DNA from: Margaritifera margaritifera
Lineage: Eukaryota > Mollusca > Bivalvia > Unionida > Margaritiferidae
NCBI GenBank assembly: GCA_029931535.1
Contig: JAQPZY010001659.1
Coordinates: 4,656,001 to 4,720,000 of the forward strand
Direction of reading: 5' to 3'
DNA: 64,000 nucleotides
Part shown: piece by piece, positions 24,520 through 35,012 of the stretch
How positions within the stretch are numbered: the stretch's first letter is position 1
How the letters are laid out: each line of letters starts with the position of its first letter
Program-made: the position numbers and the translations under genes
Notes under the pieces: model-generated
The model's input: the letters and a program-made list of their open reading frames with translations, nothing else
Told to the model about the DNA's origin: nothing
Databases searched by the model: none

Positions 24520-26625
24520 TTCCTTTGTGGTTGCTGAGACAATACATTGGTTGTAATGTACCTCAGATGTCAAGGGGGCACTCATGCCCCTTCTCTCTGT
24601 TTGGAAGTATGGAACCTCCTCCACTGGACAGTTTTGAAGGAGATCACTCTTAGAGTCCACCACATTGTGGACAAGAGAAATATCCCAGTGGACAGCTTGT
24701 CCAGACATGGGCAAGCAGTCCTTATAGAATGGTATCAGCACCAGTCAGTTGCAAAGACACTTTTTCATCAGTTGGAGAAAGCCAGTGTTAGACTGTATGC
24801 CTGTTTGTTTCCACCTTTCAGAATAATCACTCAGGTTCTTATAAGTCGTGCACATCCTGATAGCTCCCCTGTTGCCCAGCGATTGTGGTTCAGCGATCTC
24901 CTTGATCTGTTGGCTGACAACCCCAGGGAATTACCACTGTGGAGGGATCTGCTATTGCAGCACAGAGTGTCCCTCATGCAGAACACTTCTCAAATTCTCC
25001 ACCTTCACACCTGCCTCATATCAAATAATCTATCTGCCATGAACAGTTTTTGAGCAAGGTTGCCAAATGCATCACTCAGGCTAGACGGCAATTGACTTCA
25101 AGGTTTACAGTGCATATGGTGAGTATTTGTGATTGGTGCAACAGAAAATGCATTTAATCTGTCTGCTCCCCTTTAACTGCAGTTGCAGATTTTCTTTTTT
25201 TTTTTTTCTCTTTGAAGAAAATGATTGCTCAGCACCAATAAAGACTATAGAGCAGCCCTCTCCAATACTCTTAAGTACTGTTTAAGTTCTCTATGGGCTC
25301 CACCATATGGTTGAACCCTCATCTTTCAGGTACTTTGGGCTTCAAAAACCAGTCTCTCACTTATTAATGCATAGGTGGAACCTTTTGTGTGTTCTTTGGT
25401 TGTGGTCTATGAACCCTTGAGTGAGACTTCCTTTGAGAACCTTACCTTAAAGATGGTCTTCCTTCACTCTTTAAGGTCAGCTAAGAGGAGTGAAATTCAT
25501 GCCTTATTGGTCGAAGAGGGTTGCCTACAATTCAGTGGCAACTGTGACTCAGTCTCCCTTCTTTTCCAGCCCAGCTTTTTGGTCAAGAATCAGCTACCTT
25601 TTGTAGCTCCTGAATCAATTGAAATCCCTAATCTCAGCTGCATCTGTGCTAGGGATATCAAGATAGACTTCTTTACTCAGTTAATGACTTAACGTTTCTA
25701 TTTAGTTAGATCAAAAGTGAACAGAAATGGTCAGAAGTCTCTTTCTTCCTATCAGAGGTACCTCTGATATTTTGGCAACCACAGTCTCGAGGTGGATTAT
25801 TCTGACTATCAGAAGAGTTTAGCAGTCTCTCACAGAGAGAGATATTTCTTGCATGAGAGTCAAAACCCAAGAGACTAGAGCTGTTGCTGCATCTTTGGCC
25901 TTTCTTATCATTCTTCTGTGGATGATGTAATGAAGCTGCCTTCTGGTGGTCTCACTCCACCTTCTCTTCATTCTGCCTTCATTTAGTTTGCACCAGAGTG
26001 AAAGCATTTACGCATTAGGCCTGATTGTGTCTACCCAGCAAGTTGTCAAAAAGCTATCTATCCTTCATTCTCCAGTAGAGCACCTTACTGGCAATAGATG
26101 GTATGTTCACTCTGACAGTTAGTCATGGGGCCATGAGCCTCCGTCTGGGCTGGGAAAGTCAGCAACATTATAAGACAGGTAATATATTACTGCTATTAAA
26201 ATGCAGTTTTGAGGGGTAAAACAAATTTGAATTATGTAATACTTACCTCTTATTATTACCAAATTCCCTTCTCCCTTCTTGCTCTGATGTCCTTTCAGAC
26301 TTGGTCCAAGTCAATTAAGTAAGATATTCCAAATGACAGAAGTGACTAAAGCATTGAACTGGGACTGTGTTTATATTTGTTATAGAGCTCCAATTACTCA
26401 TTCACCTTGGACTGGGTACTAATGCCAAGAAAAGTGAAAGAAACATAATAATAACAGGCAAGTATTACATAATTAAAGTTAGTTTTATCCTCCAAAACTT
26501 CATTTTAATTCCAAGTTTTTATTTATAATTTTAGGGTCTGTTTCATAAATGTTTGAAGCGTTTGTTTTATGAGCTACCAGTAGAAAAAAATATTTGCCAG
26601 CTTTTTCTTATTCAATTTATTTCAG

Positions 26626-26894
26626 GATATGCTATCCAGACTCTTTTTCAAATACTCTGCTCAGATTGGCTGAATCCTGGAGAGGAGGAAGCCAGAGGGG
26701 AGGGCTTATTGTACCGATTTTGGACACGGCCCCAAGGAAGCAATTATGATCAACTGTTGTACTATGGGACTGATCGTTTCACTCCTGACTCCCAGTTCCC
26801 TCTGGGAGTTAAGGAGTTTAACTACATGCATGATGTGGTGGTTACAATCGCCAATTCGCTTGGGGAGTATATCAAAACTAGCCTGACTGTCCAG
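26626..26894 (+). CDS. Polycystin-like exon 4 of window: end of REJ core
   Basis: The acceptor TTTATTTCAG|GATATG completes a Gly codon, and the donor GTCCAG|GTAAGA ends on a codon boundary. The product reads GYAIQTLFQILCSDW, then an acidic loop, then LLYRFWTR, YGTDRF and FPLGV, ending VVVTIANSLGEYIKTSLTVQ. This corresponds to the G-A-x-x-T-x-F-x-(V/I)-x-C-x-x-W segment and the final beta-strands that close the REJ core in polycystin-1 and sperm REJ proteins. DIRS copy B2 ends in the intron only about 145 bases upstream, without damaging the acceptor. Confidence 0.95.
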
Positions 26895-28355
26895 GTAAGA
26901 ATTCAACATTAATTTATAAATTAATTTTGTATACTATAGGGTGAGCCCAATGAACTGGAAAATCAATATTCATTCCTAATGATTAGACTCTGAATAGTGT
27001 AATTGTATTTTCTGCATGTTTTTGGATGGTAAAAAAAAAAATTTGGTTTTGGCTGTCTGAAAACATTTTAAATTACATCATTTGGTGTCTGAAGACAAAC
27101 TGGGGGAGAAATAATTTGCCACAACAGCAAAATTAGCACCTACAATAATGTGCTACACATGAAGTAAAAAAGGCAAATTTTTCCATCTTTATGTGACATG
27201 TAATGAATCAAAAACAGACATTACTTGCCAATCTTTTTGTATTTGACATATATACATCCTTCAAAAAATGCATTAGAGCCACAACATGTGTTTTCCAAAA
27301 GAACTGACATGTAAATAATCTCCCACTACCAATCTGCTATATAAATAATTTTTGATCATAAAAAACCGCACTACAAATGCACTATAATTTCATTGCTTTG
27401 TAAAAAAAAAATCAAAATAAACTAAATAATAATATTTCTGATCAAATTATGATTCTAAAGGTATTTAAGACAGCAAAATGCATGTATTATCAGTATAGAG
27501 AGTGGAAAGACATGTGTATGATGGTCAGATTACTGGTAAACACACTGAGACTTTTGTTTAAAATGAAGCACCAGGTCTCATATTGAGTCAGAAAATGTAA
27601 GTTCATTGAAAAAAATATTGAAATACATTGTCCGAAAATTACAAAGCAATAAAATATCATTTTGATGAATAAGTTTTTGTGTCCGAAGACAAACAGGGCC
27701 CGAAAGCATCTGGACAATAATAATTTCTTATTCAGTTACAAGTTATATACCAGCTGTTATAAGTTACACATGTTCTCTCAGAAATGACTTCAGACTTTGC
27801 GGGGTTTATTCACATGCGTCATCTGCATGCTAGTTCAACTTTATTGCATGATGCCATGTCATATTCTTCTACATTTCAAGTGCTTGACATTGATTTTTGA
27901 AATTATTCAAATAACTTTCCTATTTGGGCAAGTCCTTACAGATACTACTTTCCCTGACCAATTCATTACTTGCCCAGCCCGGTTTTGGTGCAAAACAAAA
28001 AAGGAAAGAAATAAATAGTGACAAAACTTACTGATATTTTATTGAATCAATAATAGTCACATTTATCAAAATGTAAAGTTACAAAAACTGGTATACAGAA
28101 AGATAACAGATCTAGAAGGAAATATTATATCTAAATTAACATAAACTTCAAAACAGAAATGAAAGTATATATGATTAGAAATTAAGTCAGAAATAACATG
28201 CATATTGTTGTGTTTTTGTTGTTGTCAGTTTGACAAAAAATAATACATGAAAATATGTGTTGTGTTAGAAAATAAACATATATAAAAATGTAAGAAAATA
28301 GGGGGATTAAATCATACAAGTAGGTCATGGGGTGAATGTCTAGCCCATGATCAAA
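26895..28355. other. Intron sequence, nothing recognised
   Basis: AT-rich intron DNA. A phrase with GACAAACTGGG and its diverged counterpart GACAAACAGGGCCCGAA recur near 27092 and 27690, hinting at an old repeat. No exon or RNA seen. Confidence 0.4.
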
Positions 28356-28764
28356 GTGTCACAGGATGAAGCCGGGTTGGGACTGGATTAGTGAAGACAC
28401 CGAAAGCAACTGCGTTAATAAGATGTTTATTTATAAACGCAATTTAAAGATGAACAAATCTGACACCATTATAACAAAAAGATAAGGAAAATTATAAAGT
28501 TCCTAACATGGAACTATCAACAACAAGTAACTCAACGAGAAAAATCAAAGATGGATTTAACAAATGGAATTTTAAACAAACGTGAATAGCATCCTATCAC
28601 CAATCGACAAATAAGAGTATATGATTTACACCCCAATATAAACAAGGTCTTATTAAGTACCAAGGGTGACCAAAGCATGTGATTTATGCACTTATCAATA
28701 GAATACTCATTTATCCATCAATCTGTTAACTCGTCAATTTATCAATGTAACAAGCGATGTTGGA

Positions 28765-28935
28765 ATATGAATTTATGAATCCGTCGTTCATATAACGATA
28801 TTGAAATGGGGACGTATGAAATTATGAATATGTCGTTCATATAACGATATTGAAATGGGGATGTATGAAATTATGAATCTATCACACATATAGCGATATT
28901 GAAATGGGAATGAATGTAATTTTGCACAGATAGCA
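28765..28935. repeat. 49-bp tandem repeat, about 3.3 units
   Basis: GTCGTTCATATAACGATATT at 28783 recurs at 28832, and a diverged form (ATCACACATATAGCGATATT) at about 28881, giving an exact 49-base period. Each unit continues with GAAATGGGGA.GTATGAAATT. Confidence 0.9.
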
Positions 28936-29598
28936 ATATTGAGATAACAATCAAATGGAACACGCAATAAATATAACTATCGTGGCGTCCGTTTGACTAC
29001 CAAGATGTATCTACGGTTCCACCCGCTCTAGTCCATGGTCAAGGAGCCACCACGCATGGTCCACCCCTCCCAGTCTGTTGAAGGGTCCCTCGAGAGCCTT
29101 CACATTAACACAGACCCGTTGATCGAGAAGCCTTGGTCCCTCGCATCGAGAAAACCAGTACACTCTTCCGAAACAACGTCACCAGACACAGCGTACACGT
29201 CACACGAAACCACACAGAGTTCTGTGACTTCACACACCACCAAACCATTCATATGGAACAGCTAAAAGTATAACAACTAAACCGTGTAGTACATATGACA
29301 CGGTTAGTACTTTTGTATTGATATATGTTGCGCATGCGCGCACATGAATTACGCCTCGTTACACATTACATTAATCATTCAATGCATGCCGCGTATAATT
29401 AAATAATACCCGTCTGTTCAGTTACAACAAATAGCTAACTTGAACCAGCCTATAGGATTTCTAATATCATGGCGTTGTATGACCTAGGTATTGACTCTCT
29501 GTAGAATTTAGAATAAATTCTAAAACATCTAATATATGAAACGATTATGTCATATAAAACGAATAGCGATAAAGAATACAATCTTAAATTTCACATAC

Positions 29599-29690
29599 CT
29601 CTACAGCTGAAGTTTTGCTCCCGTAAAGAGGTAAGCTTTCTGACAAGACTCATCGTAGTGTAATTTGTTTATAGAGAATTCGCTCTATAT
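29599..29690 (-). promoter_or_regulatory. Possible minus-strand promoter and first exon
   Basis: Reading the minus strand leftwards there is ACATATAGAGCG (TATA-like, about 29682) and then, 29 bases on, an ATG (29653-29651) opening 18 codons that begin MSLVRKLTSLREQNF. The stretch ends at a strong donor AGAG|GTATGTG (exon end 29599). I found no downstream exon on this strand and no family match. It may be a chance arrangement, a transposon promoter or an antisense first exon. Confidence 0.25.
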
Positions 29691-29929
29691 GTACTCTAGC
29701 TGTGACAGATATGCGCAGCAGCTAGGTACGTGAGTTTTCACTGCAGGCAATTTGCACGTGCAGCATGGGGTGAATCGCGCTCAGTATTTCAAAATAACTA
29801 GAGCCGAAAAAATAAACAACCCCCCGAGTAACGCTCTAGTCGGAAACGAAACCCGAATACATTTTTGATCACATATACATATTGATATAAACGATACAAT
29901 TCCGTGACACAAAGCATTGCTGTAATGCA

Positions 29930-30375
29930 TGTGACCTTGACCCCAAAGTCAAAAGGTTGAATGAGCATGTCACAGAATGATTTGCTTTAGCTTCATAATG
30001 ATTTGTCCCAAGTATATCAAAATTCCATCAAGGGATTTAGAAAATACCAGCAAATGTAAAAAAATTCTTTCAAAACCTTAATGCAAATTTTCTATGACTG
30101 TGACCGTGACCCAAAGGCAAAGGAGTGAGTCAGCATGTTGCTGAATTAATTGTCTTAGCTTTATAATGATTCATTCCATGTATGAACAAACTCCCAGATG
30201 AAAAATCTTTTACCTAAATCTTAACACTGATTTTCTATGACTGTGACCTTGATCCCATGGTCAAAGGGGCAAGCAAGCATGTCACAGAATGAATTGTTTC
30301 TGCTTTATGATGATTTGTACCAAGTATGATGAGATACTATCAAGGGCTTTAGGAAACATGCTAAAGAAAACTTTA
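29930..30375 (+). repeat. Tandem array of ~145-170-bp units with GACCTTGACC core (3 units)
   Basis: TGTGACCTTGACCCCAAAGT (about 29930), its diverged form TGTGACCGTGACCCAAAGGC (about 30098) and TGTGACCTTGATCCCATGGT (about 30243) each precede a block with GCATGTCACAGAATGA and TAATGATTTGT. It is a diverged, untranslated array similar in style to the one at 45.6-46.4 kb. Confidence 0.8.
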
Positions 30376-31195
30376 TTCAAAACCATAAGAAACTGTTGAA
30401 GCTGCCGCTACCACTGCCGGCAGAAAAAAACAAAAAGCGACTGTTATGTCTTGTTTCCCACTAATGTGGGCTCAGCAAAAATGATAAAAAAAAAATATTT
30501 TAATTTCTGAACAGAACAGTCCTCATCAACATTACGCCACCTTTATACTTCTGTCCATTTTGATAGAAACTCTGTTTTGTGTTTGTCCCTTTTATATTCT
30601 TTCTATGTAGTTTATCTTTTTTTCTTTTTCTTCTACTACCTTTAGTTTTTACAATGAAAACTTGCACAGAAATGACATTTGAAATTTCACTCATGTGTTC
30701 AACACCTGTAAATAGTCATGCATCAGTCTTAATGTTGTAAAAAATAAAGGTTGCTTGAGGATTTTACAGACAAGAAAAATGAATATATTTTTACAACAAA
30801 TCAGCAAAATCCTCAAGTTTGTATTACATATCTTAATTGAAATATTTTTTGTTAAATAGTGTAATGTTGCACGTATACTGGTATATTTGATATTGGAACA
30901 AATCAAGATAGCAAACTGCTTCCCAGTGATCCTCTTGCTTCTCGTAAAGCATGTCATCTGTGGAGCAGTTTGATCAGTATAGCTGGCTTAAAGTGTGGAT
31001 TTACATTCAGAAAAATGACTTCAGAGTCGTTGGCTTGGATTTTGAAAGAGGTTATGGTCGATGCTTGATAATGTCAAAAGAATGGAGATAATATACGTAT
31101 TTGTAAAAAAAATCTGACGTCTTTGTTAATATTGCAATTCTTACTAACAAAACTTAGTATTTATATTGGAGTAGATGCATGTCAAGCCAAACTGC
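30376..31195. other. Intron sequence, nothing recognised
   Basis: AT-rich. Short open stretches on the minus strand (30500-30694, 30691-30957) are low-complexity Lys/Ile-rich and show no motif. No exon seen. Confidence 0.45.
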
Positions 31196-31415
31196 TACCA
31201 TATATATTCGCGTATAAGCTGATACCAGCTGCAAACTGCATAGACCCAGGTCTGCAGTCGCATAATGCGCCGGCAGATCTGGGTCTATGCAGTTTGTAAG
31301 GACTAATCAGTAGAACAAACAACATAAACCCTGATATGTTGGCGCATTATGTGACTGCAGATCAGGGTCTATGTTGTTTGCATTTGGACCTGGATTATAT
31401 GCGAATATATATGGT
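31196..31415 (+). mobile_element. Double-hairpin MITE, copy 1
   Basis: A 220-bp element with inverted ends TACCATATATATTCGCGTAT and, inverted, TACCATATATATTCGCATAT. A TA on each side fits Tc1/mariner-pogo target choice. Inside are two consecutive 65-bp near-perfect palindromes. Hairpin 1 is 31232-31296, with arms CAAACTGCATAGACCCAG and its exact complement. Hairpin 2 is 31316-31380, with arms CAAACAACATAAACCCTG and a one-mismatch complement. The two hairpins are homologous, each centred on a CGCATTATGCG-like core. No coding capacity. Two more copies exist at 47409 (inverted) and 54846. Confidence 0.85.
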
Positions 31416-31416
31416 A

Positions 31417-31697
31417 TTTATTCCAAAAACTAGATATTTTGTACACTACATAAGATATCTTACATACTTTATAAGATATCTGAAATACAATTTTAATCAA
31501 GATAACTTATAAAGTTTATGAGATATGTTATAACATTTATGAGATATCTGGATTAACACTGTTTATAAAACATACAATCTATCTTATTAAATAAACATTT
31601 TAGAAGATATCATATAAAACTTATGAGTTATTGTATAAAGTGTATATGATATCTTGTATAGTTTATGCGATATCTAGTTTTTTAAAAATAAATACCA
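31417..31697. mobile_element. Palindromic MITE with ATAAGATATC repeats
   Basis: TATTTATTCCAAAAACTAGA at the left is complementary, with gaps, to TCTAGTTTTTTAAAAATAAATA at the right (short forms quoted). Inside, the motif TTATAAGATATC or its complement-like TTATGAGATATC recurs at roughly 25-30-bp spacing (about 31460, 31483, 31520, 31545, 31615, 31660). It directly abuts the double-hairpin element, so one was inserted at the edge of the other. Confidence 0.65.
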
Positions 31698-32372
31698 GTT
31701 GCCATACAAACAAATGTATACGGGTCTTCTGGTTCAACTTTCCATGGATTTTTTTTTTTTATGAATAAGTTATAATATACTTGACTTTACTAAAATTTTA
31801 TGCTACTTAGATTGGGTGCTTTGAAGCCCTTATGTAAGTATAAAGTCTTCTCTGATTTCACAAAACCTTAGTACTTAAAGAACTACAAACTCAAAACGGA
31901 TGGGACTACTCCCTGCATGTGGCAACAACAGTATTCAAACTGTGAACGAAAAAGGTGTTAAGTGAATGGCTTTACCATTGTAGGGGTCATACATGGTATG
32001 ACTACCATATGTTCACATATTTCATACAACACATGAGTAAATTTTGAATGCAAAGGCAAATCTCAAGGGTTAAGATTCTTTGCAGTGTGTTGAACTTTGC
32101 AGTGTGTTGAACTTGGCAGTGTGTTGAACTTTGCAGTGTGTTGAACTTGGCAAACCATGGATGATTGTTGTTTATACATAATCAGTCACTAAATAGATTG
32201 TTTAACAAGAAAAGTTTTCATTTAAAAAAACTGTCACATGGAGTTCTGATACTTGTGACTAGCTCACACCACAAATTACGTATGTCCAAGTGGCCAAAAC
32301 TGGAATGATTATGTAAGAATGTACTAGCCAGACCTATTTTTTTTTAATATCATAACTGATTTGCCACTTCAG
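31698..32372. other. Intron DNA with an 18-bp tandem repeat at 32082-32152
   Basis: Four to five units of TTTGCAGTGTGTTGAAC(T) with alternating T and G variants lie at 32082-32152. The rest is plain AT-rich intron ending in the acceptor CCACTTCAG. Confidence 0.85.
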
Positions 32373-32519
32373 GTGAAGCCAGCTGCTAAAGATGACCTTG
32401 ACCTTATGCTAAACATGGCATCAGGGGTCAGCAGTGTAATCCAGAACATGTTACAGTCTGGAAAGGACCAGGAGGTCAAGCAGTGGTTTGTGGCAGTAGC
32501 ATCAGTCATCAACACCAAT
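32373..32519 (+). CDS. Polycystin-like exon 5 of window: helical region after REJ core
   Basis: The exon is 49 codons, phase 0 on both sides (CACTTCAG|GTG, ACCAAT|GTAAGC). The product VKPAAKDDLDLMLNMAS...VIQNMLQSGKDQEVKQWFVAVASVINTN is mostly amphipathic helix. It fits the segment after the REJ core in polycystin-1 proteins, where L-x-x-x-L helices and a Q-x-x-x-x-I-x-S-x-L-N pattern lead toward the GAIN domain. There is no distinctive motif, so assignment rests on frame, splice sites and position between stronger exons. Confidence 0.85.
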
Positions 32520-33154
32520 GTAAGCTTAATATCTATTTGCCTGTTTTGTCTGTCTTCTTTCTGTCTGTGTTCATACATGTGATAAAAATGAAGGGTCAGC
32601 TTATAACAAAGAGGGGGATTTGCAAAATTTGGTCTGAAGTTTTGACCTCAAAAGAGGGAGGTTTTTCATTGACCTGATTTTTAGCGTGCAAATGGGCCAA
32701 AATTACTACTCTTGAACAAATTTCCATATTTTTTATATTAAAATATGCAAATCAGTTCTTTCACATTAAATTTTCCTTTTAAAGGTACCTATCACTGTTT
32801 TCAATTTCCAATTATCAGTGCAGACCTATAATATTTTTTTTATTGTTCACCCATCAATAGCTGAAAATTAATTTATCTGTATTGATCATAGGAGATAAGA
32901 AAACCTACCTAATCAGATTAGTGAGCATTTATTGCACTCTCAAGCATCTAATAATGTCAGTACATTAATGATTAGACTATCACACCCTTTGTGACTTTAA
33001 GCTTAATTTGCAGACTCCTTTGTTGTCATCATTATCATCACTGTCACCATCATTTAACAATAACAATCAAATGCAGAAAATGATAATCACTTACTAGAAT
33101 TATAGATGAAGACAAAGACCTCATTCATCCCAGGCATTAATTCTTCTACTGTAT
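32520..33154. other. Intron sequence, nothing recognised
   Basis: AT-rich intron DNA without a visible gene or transposon end. Confidence 0.45.
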
Positions 33155-33240
33155 CCATATTATTCATATTCATATTCATATTCTTCTTCTTCTTTTTCTT
33201 CTTCTTCTTATTATTGTGATGATGATGATGATGATGATTA
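33155..33240. repeat. Compound microsatellite (CATATT)n (TTC)n (GAT)n
   Basis: CATATT repeats pass into TTC repeats and then seven GAT units within 85 bases. Confidence 0.9.
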
Positions 33241-33554
33241 AGATTTCTTATGAACAATAAAATAGTTAAACTTTAGTAATACTTACATGAATATTCTATC
33301 CAAGCATGCAAATATGTGTTCTGCTGATCCAATGTTACAGGTTGGCATTGCAAAGAATCTTGTTGATATCCTGTTTACATCCTTGTCAAAAAATCAGCTT
33401 TAAAGGAAGAGCAGAATGCATATTCTTGTCCCTTTTAACTCGATTGTAATCACTGAAATTCTCATTTCCATCCATCTCTGAATTTCGTGTGATATTTCGC
33501 TTGCTTGGATTTTGGTGTTTTTGCATTGGGAGATAATGCATGCTTAGACATCTT

Positions 33555-33905
33555 GACAAGCTTTAAACACCGAAGTCAAGCCGAGTCAGTTTTATGCCAC
33601 TTGAGCTCTTGAGTAATCCAACCATAATCAATTAACATCTTAAATTCTTTCCAAATTACTTTTTATCATACATAATACAGACTGTAATTCATCTCAACAA
33701 CTTTAAGCACCAAAGCAGAACATACCTTGAGGACAGACCTTGCGGACAGAATCAAAGTAATGTTTATTGTTTCATGCTGATTGAGCTTTTCAGTAACCCA
33801 GCCATAATCAATTAACGTCTTTAATCCTTTCCAAATTACTTCTGCTCACACATAGCATAATCTGCCTCGACAAACTTCAAATGAAGTCAGTTGACCATGC
33901 CGACA
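33555..33905 (+). repeat. Two-unit tandem repeat of about 180 bp
   Basis: The block with CCATAATCAATTAAC and CTTTCCAAATTACTT occurs at about 33620-33662 and again at about 33800-33842, a 180-base period. Both are preceded by TGAGCT(C/T)TT and followed by a CACATA/CATACATA-like stretch. Confidence 0.75.
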
Positions 33906-35012
33906 AGATGTAAGGATGAAATTAGCAAGTACATTGACTTGCCCTGCGTAAGCCAGCTCAGTCATGTGATCATAGGCAGTATTACCATAAATATACTACA
34001 CTGGAGCCAGAATGTGGAAAAAAAATGAAAATACAATTTTCAATAAATTTGTGTATGTGGGAGATTTCAGTGAGTGACAGGAGGGATGGGATACACCCCT
34101 TAACTCGGGAGAAAAACCCTCCGTGCAGGAGGTTCACATATATGTGTGTTGGACATGTCACTAGGCATGTTTTGAGGACAAAGCAGTCTCCAAGTGAACA
34201 TTTGAGTCAGGGAGGGGTCCAGGTGGTCTGACATTTGTTATGTATTTGGCCTCAGTCATCAGCTTTGATATAAGCCTGTGATCTGCCTGTCTGTTTATCT
34301 GTCCATCAGTTGACTTCTTAATAGGCATGTCCATGCTTGTTGCAATCATTCTTGGGTAGTGATAACTCTGTTATCAGTGCAGGAGAGGCATTACAAAGCA
34401 CAAATATATCCAACATGGTTACTTTACACCAATTATACAGAGCATTTGTAGAATTAAAATTCTGTGTCGGTTAATACTATTTACTGTTTCTACGGAAATT
34501 TAAACAAAAGTATGGGGTGCATTTGAAGATAGTTGTTTTATGGAATAAGTCTTGTTCTGCAAAGATGTAGCATGCAGTAGTTCTAGTCTCTTCAGATCTT
34601 TCACTGAAGCACTTGATTTTACTGTAATGCAGTATGTTTAAACGCCTGTGTGATTATGAAGAATGAAACCATCACATGTCAAGCCCATGATTTTGAAGTT
34701 GTGATGAATTGTTGACAGGAAAATAAAAGGCAATGGATCAATCTCTGATCACTATGATCAACAGATGAGATGGTCCTAAAGTACAAGTCATACAGGTCAT
34801 GTAGACGTTCAGTTCAAAACTATTTCAGTAATGGATGTAATTTTTTAGAATTTAATTACACATACAGCTGTACCTTTAAATGGCAATTATTCACTTTATT
34901 TTGATCCTCATACATCCATATTCCTTGGAAGGTCATTATATACATTCCCCAAGAAATACATAACGGCAAAATCAATGTTTAAGCACATGGACATTTTTTA
35001 ACAAGGTCAAAC
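33906..35012. other. Intron sequence, nothing recognised
   Basis: No exon, RNA gene or transposon end seen. Short open stretches near 34025-34349 lack any motif. Confidence 0.45.

Larger units (their letters stand above)
22455..26480 (+). mobile_element. DIRS-type retrotransposon copy B2, internally rearranged
   Basis: It starts at CAGTAATACAACACATGCTA (about 22461) and repeats the leader of B1 at an offset of about 1850 bases. The leader runs to about 23280. After foreign-looking DNA to about 24510 it resumes in the RNase H region (HHIVDKRNIPVDSLSRHG near 24660). It continues through the linker to recombinase sequence near 25790-26170 and the right terminus. The reverse transcriptase is missing. 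Near the right end AATTATGTAATACTTACCTC (26231) is inverted relative to AATAACAGGCAAGTATTAC (26453), the inverted-repeat arrangement expected of DIRS ends. It ends about 145 bases before exon 4. Confidence 0.7.
28356..29910. other. Unclassified CpG-richer block with short inverted ends
   Basis: GTGTCACAGGA at 28356 and TCCGTGACAC at 29901 form short imperfect inverted ends around 1.55 kb that is visibly richer in CpG (for example GCGCATGCGCGCAC near 29330) than the flanking introns. Inside are a 49-bp tandem repeat (28765-28935) and, on the minus strand, a TATA-like box and first-exon-like signal (29599-29690). An open stretch at 29035-29265 on the plus strand is Ser/Thr/Pro-rich and unrecognised. 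It could be a young transposon, a solo LTR-like unit or a CpG island. I cannot decide. Confidence 0.4.

Noticed and set aside
29035..29265. Ser/Thr-rich open stretch as an exon of the polycystin gene
   Set aside because: No acceptor or donor in a fitting phase was seen, exons 4 and 5 already join in phase 0, and it lies inside the unclassified CpG-richer block.
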